64,000 nt of DNA from Pseudomonas sp. MWU13-2105 (GTDB taxonomy: Bacteria; Pseudomonadota; Gammaproteobacteria; Pseudomonadales; Pseudomonadaceae). Positions 60,030 through 64,000 of the stretch are shown in pieces. The position numbers and the translations under genes were made by a program. Under the pieces are notes generated by a model. That model saw only the letters and a program-made list of their open reading frames with translations. It was not told where the DNA came from and searched no databases. The DNA lies in NCBI RefSeq assembly GCF_023242315.1, contig NZ_JALLIY010000010.1:186001-250000 (forward strand). Direction: 5' to 3'. Numbering within the stretch: position 1 is the first letter of the stretch; each line of letters begins with the position of its first letter.

Positions 60030-61220
60030 ATGATTGCCAACGATCCCATTGTTATCGTCAGTGCCGTGCGCACGCCCATGGGCGGCTTCCAGGGCGACCT
60101 GAAAAGCCTCAGCGCGCCGCAACTGGGCGCCGCCGCGATCCGTGCCGCTGTCGAGCGCGCGGAACTGGCGCCGAACGAAGTCGAGCACGTGCTGTTCGGC
60201 TGCGTGCTGTCCGCCGGCCTCGGCCAGGCCCCGGCGCGTCAGGCGGCCCTCGGTGCCGGGCTGGACAAGTCGACCCGCTGCACCACCCTGAACAAGATGT
60301 GCGGCTCTGGCATGGAAGCGACCATTCTTGCCCACGACATGCTCCTGGCCGGCAGCGCCGAGGTGGTGGTGGCCGGCGGCATGGAAAGCATGTCCAATGC
60401 CCCGTACCTGCTGGACCGCGCCCGTAGCGGCTACCGCATGGGTCACGGCCAGGTGCTCGACCACATGTTCCTCGACGGCCTGGAAGACGCCTACGACAAG
60501 GGCCGCCTGATGGGCACCTTCGCCGAGGACTGCGCCGAGACCCACGGTTTCAGCCGTGAAACCCAGGACGCCTTTGCCGTGGCCTCACTGACCCGTGCGC
60601 AAGCCGCGATCAGCGAGGGCCGTTTCCGCGCGGAAATCGTGCCGCTGACGGTTACCGTGGGCAAGGAGCAGCGGCTGATCAGCGACGACGAACAGCCGCC
60701 CAAGGCCAAGCTGGACAAGATCGCCAGCCTGAAGCCGGCGTTCCGTCCGGGCGGTACGGTCACGGCGGCGAACTCCAGTTCGATTTCCGACGGCGCGGCG
60801 GCGTTGGTGCTGATGCGTCAGTCCGAAGCGCAGAAACGGGGTCTCACGCCCTTGGCTGTGATTCGCGGGCATGCGGCGTTCGCCGATACCCCCGGGCTGT
60901 TCCCGGTGGCACCAGTAGGCGCCATCCAGAAGTTGATGAAAAAAACCGGCTGGTCCCTGGACCAGGTCGATCGCTTTGAAATCAACGAAGCCTTCGCCGT
61001 GGTCACCCTGGTGACCATGCAAAAACTGGAACTGCACCACGACAAGGTCAACGTCCACGGCGGCGCCTGTGCCCTGGGCCATCCGATCGGTGCGTCCGGC
61101 GCGCGGATCCTGGTCAGTCTGCTCTCGGCCCTGCGCCAGAAAGGCCTGAGGCGTGGGGTCGCGGCCATTTGCATCGGCGGCGGTGAAGCCACGGCCATGG
61201 CCGTCGAGTGCCTGTACTAG
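60030..61220 (+). CDS. acetyl-CoA C-acyltransferase (thiolase)
   Basis: A 396-residue thiolase with the full catalytic set: nucleophile Cys91 (TLNKMCGSGMEA), His351 (GGACALGHPIGASG) and Cys381 (AAICIGGGEATAMAVE). It cleaves 3-ketoacyl-CoA (here probably acetoacetyl-, 2-methylacetoacetyl- or 3-ketovaleryl-CoA) to acetyl-CoA plus a shorter acyl-CoA. It starts 11 nt after the SDR gene and ends 8 nt before the next gene. It corresponds to PP_2215 (FadAx). Confidence 0.94.
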   Translation: MIANDPIVIVSAVRTPMGGFQGDLKSLSAPQLGAAAIRAAVERAELAPNEVEHVLFGCVLSAGLGQAPARQAALGAGLDKSTRCTTLNKMCGSGMEATILAHDMLLAGSAEVVVAGGMESMSNAPYLLDRARSGYRMGHGQVLDHMFLDGLEDAYDKGRLMGTFAEDCAETHGFSRETQDAFAVASLTRAQAAISEGRFRAEIVPLTVTVGKEQRLISDDEQPPKAKLDKIASLKPAFRPGGTVTAANSSSISDGAAALVLMRQSEAQKRGLTPLAVIRGHAAFADTPGLFPVAPVGAIQKLMKKTGWSLDQVDRFEINEAFAVVTLVTMQKLELHHDKVNVHGGACALGHPIGASGARILVSLLSALRQKGLRRGVAAICIGGGEATAMAVECLY

Positions 61221-61228
61221 GAGTTCCC

Positions 61229-62356
61229 ATGCTACCCACCGATGAACAACAACAGATCGCCGAAGCGGCCCGGGATTTTTCCCAGGAACGCCTGAAACCC
61301 TTCGCCGCCGAGTGGGACCGCGAGCACCGCTTTCCGAAAGAAGCCATCGGCGAAATGGCCGGGCTGGGCTTTTTCGGCATGCTGGTCCCGGAACAGTGGG
61401 GCGGCTGCGACACCGGCTACCTGGCCTACGCCATGGCCCTGGAAGAAATCGCCGCCGGCGACGGCGCCTGCTCGACCATCATGAGCGTGCACAACTCGGT
61501 CGGCTGTGTGCCGATCCTCAAGTTCGGCAGCGAAGAGCAGAAAGCCCGTTTCCTCCCGCCACTGGCCAGCGGCGCCATGCTCGGTGCCTTCGCCCTCACC
61601 GAACCGCAGGCCGGTTCCGATGCCAGCGGCCTGAAGACCCGCGCCAAGCGCGTCGGCGACCACTATGTGCTCAACGGCTGCAAGCAGTTCATCACCTCCG
61701 GGCAGAACGCCGGGGTGGTGATCGTCTTCGCGGTGACTGACCCGGATGCTGGTAAACGCGGGATCAGCGCCTTTATCGTGCCTACCGATTCGCCAGGTTA
61801 TGTCGTTGCCCGGGTCGAGGACAAGCTCGGCCAGCACGCCTCCGACACCTGCCAGATCCTCTTCGAGGATGTGCAGGTGCCGTTGGCCAACCGCCTGGGC
61901 GAGGAGGGCGAGGGTTACCGCATCGCCCTGGCCAACCTGGAAGGCGGACGGGTCGGCATCGCCGCGCAATCGGTGGGCATGGCCCGGGCCGCCTTCGAGG
62001 CCGCCCGCGACTATGCCCGTGAGCGGGAAAGTTTCGGCAAGGCGCTGATCGAGCACCAGGCCGTGGCCTTCCGCCTGGCGGACATGGCCACCCAGATCGC
62101 CGTGGCCCGGCAGATGGTGCATTACGCGGCGGCCCTGCGTGACAGCGGCAAGCCGGCTCTGGTGGAGGCCTCCATGGCCAAGCTGTTCGCTTCGGAAATG
62201 GCCGAGAAAGTCTGCTCGCAAGCCTTGCAAACCCTGGGCGGCTATGGCTATTTGAGCGACTTCCCGTTGGAGCGGATCTACCGCGACGTGCGGGTCTGCC
62301 AGATTTACGAAGGCACCAGTGACATTCAGCGCATGGTCATTTCGCGCAACCTGTGA
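61229..62356 (+). CDS. acyl-CoA dehydrogenase (short/branched-chain type)
   Basis: A 375-residue FAD-dependent acyl-CoA dehydrogenase that introduces the alpha,beta double bond. Conserved parts are FALTEPQAGSDASGLKTRA (FAD/substrate loop), the ITSGQNA segment, the DTCQILFEDVQVP hinge, and the catalytic Glu361 in CQIYEGTSDIQRMVISRNL. ATG 61229 with AGGAGTT upstream is favoured over the in-frame 61208, which would overlap the thiolase. In this operon it probably handles short or 2-methyl-branched acyl-CoA. Confidence 0.93.
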   Translation: MLPTDEQQQIAEAARDFSQERLKPFAAEWDREHRFPKEAIGEMAGLGFFGMLVPEQWGGCDTGYLAYAMALEEIAAGDGACSTIMSVHNSVGCVPILKFGSEEQKARFLPPLASGAMLGAFALTEPQAGSDASGLKTRAKRVGDHYVLNGCKQFITSGQNAGVVIVFAVTDPDAGKRGISAFIVPTDSPGYVVARVEDKLGQHASDTCQILFEDVQVPLANRLGEEGEGYRIALANLEGGRVGIAAQSVGMARAAFEAARDYARERESFGKALIEHQAVAFRLADMATQIAVARQMVHYAAALRDSGKPALVEASMAKLFASEMAEKVCSQALQTLGGYGYLSDFPLERIYRDVRVCQIYEGTSDIQRMVISRNL

Positions 62357-62371
62357 TCAAGGAATCTATCG

Positions 62372-63145
62372 ATGAGTTATGAAACCATTCTGTTGGACAT
62401 CAAGGACCGTGTCGGCCTGATTACCCTGAACCGCCCGCAGGCGCTCAACGCCTTGAACGCCCAGATCATCGGCGAACTGAACCAGGCGCTGGACGCCCTG
62501 GAGGCCGATCCGAAGATCGGCTGCATCGTGCTGACCGGTTCGAAAAAAGCCTTTGCGGCCGGGGCCGATATCAAGGAAATGGCCGAGCTGACCTACCCGC
62601 GGATCTATATGGACGACCTGTTCAGCGACAGCGACCGGGTGGCCAACCGACGTAAGCCGATTATCGCCGCGGTGTCCGGTTTTGCCTTGGGCGGCGGCTG
62701 TGAGCTGGCCCTGATGTGCGACTTTATCCTGGCCGGCGACAACGCCAAGTTCGGCCAGCCGGAAATCAACCTCGGCGTGCTGCCGGGCATGGGCGGCACC
62801 CAGCGCCTGACCCGCGCGGTGGGCAAGGCCAAGGCCATGGAAATGTGCCTGACCGGGCGCTTTATCGATGCCGTGGAAGCCGAGCGTTGCGGGATCGTCG
62901 CGCGGATTGTGCCGACCGACGAACTGCTTGAGGAAGCGCTGAAGGTCGCGGCGTTGATTGCGAGTAAATCGGTGCCGATCAGCATGATGGTCAAGGAAAG
63001 CGTCAACCGCGCCTTCGAGGTCAGCCTGTCGGAAGGCGTGCGTTTCGAGCGCCGGGTGTTCCACGCGGCGTTTGCCACCCTGGATCAGAAGGAAGGCATG
63101 GCGGCGTTTATCGCCAAGCGTGAGGCACAGTTCAAGGACAGTTGA
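62372..63145 (+). CDS. enoyl-CoA hydratase
   Basis: A 257-residue crotonase that hydrates enoyl-CoA to 3-hydroxyacyl-CoA. The oxyanion-hole segments FAAGADIKEMAEL and GFALGGGCELALMCDFILAG are present, and both catalytic Glu positions are kept (GGGCELA and GQPEINLGVLPGMGGTQRL). It starts 15 nt after the acyl-CoA dehydrogenase gene and is the last gene of the operon, corresponding to PP_2217 (FadB1x). A compact REP palindrome follows. Confidence 0.94.
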   Translation: MSYETILLDIKDRVGLITLNRPQALNALNAQIIGELNQALDALEADPKIGCIVLTGSKKAFAAGADIKEMAELTYPRIYMDDLFSDSDRVANRRKPIIAAVSGFALGGGCELALMCDFILAGDNAKFGQPEINLGVLPGMGGTQRLTRAVGKAKAMEMCLTGRFIDAVEAERCGIVARIVPTDELLEEALKVAALIASKSVPISMMVKESVNRAFEVSLSEGVRFERRVFHAAFATLDQKEGMAAFIAKREAQFKDS

Positions 63146-63184
63146 GCAGACGGGTGACTGAGCAGGAGTATTTTGGAGGATTAC

Positions 63185-63214
63185 TGTGGCGAGCGGGCAA
63201 GCCCGCTCGCCACA
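63185..63214. repeat. single compact REP palindrome, class A
   Basis: TGTGGCGAGCGGGC-AA-GCCCGCTCGCCACA: a perfect 14-bp stem with a two-base loop. It lies between the convergent enoyl-CoA hydratase and acyl-CoA dehydrogenase genes and is well placed as a bidirectional terminator. It looks like a class A pair collapsed to its two arms. Confidence 0.85.
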
Positions 63215-63230
63215 AGGCCGTGCTCTGCAG

Positions 63231-64000
63231 TTACACCAGGTAGTGCTTCAGTTCCCGCGCGATCAGCATCCGCTGAATCTCGCTCGATCCTTCATAGATC
63301 TGCGTGATCCGCGCATCGCGGTAGTACCGCTCCACCGGATAATCTTCCAGATACCCGTAGCCACCATGAATCTGCATGGCCGAGGAGCAGACCTTCTCGG
63401 CCATTTCCGAGGCGAACAGCTTGGCCTGTGAAGCCTCCGACAGACACGGCTGCCCGGCGCTGCGCAGGCGTGCCGCATGCAGGATCAGCAGGCGGGTGGC
63501 ATTGATCCGGGTGTGCATGTCGGCCAGCAGGTTGGCGATGCTCTGGTGCTCGATAATCGGTTTGTCGAACTGCACCCGCTCGCGGGCATAGGCCAGCGCC
63601 GCTTCGAACGCGGCACGGGCGATCCCCAGGGCCTGGGCGGCGATGCCGATACGACCGCCTTCCAGGTTCGACAAGGCAATCGCCAGGCCCTTGCCGCGTT
63701 CGCCCAACAGATTGGCTTCGGGCACGCGGCACTGGTTGAGGGTCACCGCGCAGGTGTCGGAGGCGCGAATGCCCATCTTGTGTTCGGTACGGTCAACGAT
63801 AAAGCCTGGCGTGGCGGTGGGTACCAGAAATGCCGAGAGACCTTTCTTGCCCAACTGCGGATCGGTGACGGCAAAGACAATCGCCAGCTCGGCGCGCTTG
63901 CCGTTGCTGACAAACTGCTTGGCGCCATTGATCACCCACTCGCCGTCCTTCAGTTCGGCACGGGTCCGCAGATTATGGGCCTCGGAGCCGGCCTGGGGTT
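63231..64000 (-). CDS. acyl-CoA dehydrogenase, N-terminal part beyond window
   Basis: An open frame from the right edge to the stop at 63231-63233, giving about 256 C-terminal residues of an acyl-CoA dehydrogenase. It begins in the PQAGSEAHNLRTRA loop and includes INGAKQFVSNGKRAELAIVFAVTDP, DTCAVTLNQCRVPEANLLGE and the catalytic region ITQIYEGSSEIQRMLIARELKHYLV. It is similar to, but clearly distinct from, the dehydrogenase at 61229-62356. It is transcribed toward the operon and so probably belongs to a separate unit to the right. Confidence 0.93.
   Translation of the reverse strand, partial: PQAGSEAHNLRTRAELKDGEWVINGAKQFVSNGKRAELAIVFAVTDPQLGKKGLSAFLVPTATPGFIVDRTEHKMGIRASDTCAVTLNQCRVPEANLLGERGKGLAIALSNLEGGRIGIAAQALGIARAAFEAALAYARERVQFDKPIIEHQSIANLLADMHTRINATRLLILHAARLRSAGQPCLSEASQAKLFASEMAEKVCSSAMQIHGGYGYLEDYPVERYYRDARITQIYEGSSEIQRMLIARELKHYLV

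Overview
The window is GC-rich chromosomal DNA from a Pseudomonas, most likely of the P. fluorescens group. This rests on the alpha-glucan/trehalose gene set, the many Pseudomonas-type REP palindromes between genes (GTGGCGAGCGGGC... and GTGGGAGCGGAGC... arms), a MocR regulator, an orphan ccoG, and a five-gene beta-oxidation operon laid out like P. putida PP_2213-PP_2217. I saw no tRNA, rRNA, CRISPR array, intact prophage or intact insertion sequence.

Layout. 1-10.9 kb: mixed housekeeping and accessory genes (GapN-like aldehyde dehydrogenase, LysE exporter, stand-alone PBP2, MFS transporter, SnoaL-like protein, orphan sulfonate-binding protein, a PD-(D/E)XK nuclease-like protein coupled to a frameshifted gamma-glutamylcyclotransferase, SDR, GNAT). 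11-14.1 kb: MocR regulator and CcoG. 14.3-37.3 kb: a large alpha-glucan/trehalose locus. Its plus-strand arm is glgE-treS/mak-glgB. Its minus-strand arm is glgA-treZ-malQ-treY-DUF2934-glgX. Between and beside the arms lie a small outer-membrane beta-barrel protein, a PIG-L deacetylase homologue lacking the usual catalytic Asp, and a cytoplasmic GH18-like protein. 37.3-42 kb: 2-hydroxyacid dehydrogenase, alpha/beta hydrolase, SRPBCC protein and a chemoreceptor. 42.3-47.4 kb: accessory region with two paralogous proteins of unknown family, each preceded by an overlapping 23-codon ORF. Between them lie a decayed FhaB/CdiA-type hemagglutinin fragment, phage-like RNA debris, a CsgG-DUF4810-DUF799 lipoprotein operon and an RDD membrane protein. 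47.5-53.5 kb: a LeuCD pair, LysR regulator, DctA transporter, dehalogenase-like hydrolase and a thioesterase remnant. 53.5-56.1 kb: J-domain membrane protein plus DUF3829 protein. 56.3-64 kb: AraC regulator, an acyl-CoA synthetase/SDR/thiolase/acyl-CoA dehydrogenase/enoyl-CoA hydratase operon, and a convergent partial acyl-CoA dehydrogenase.

How the main locus works (family knowledge): TreS converts trehalose to maltose. The fused maltokinase makes maltose-1-phosphate, which GlgE polymerises into alpha-1,4-glucan and GlgB branches. GlgA also makes glucan. GlgX debranches it, MalQ reshuffles the chains, and TreY plus TreZ release trehalose. A good sigma-22 (AlgU) type promoter upstream of glgE fits stress control.

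The best candidate for something undescribed is the pair of bicistronic modules (23-codon ORF plus 166/174-residue protein) flanking the CsgG-type lipoprotein operon. Other points of interest are the nuclease-like protein at 7.8 kb, the active-site variants in the aldehyde dehydrogenase and the PIG-L protein, and a 50-nt structured leader in front of the GNAT gene.
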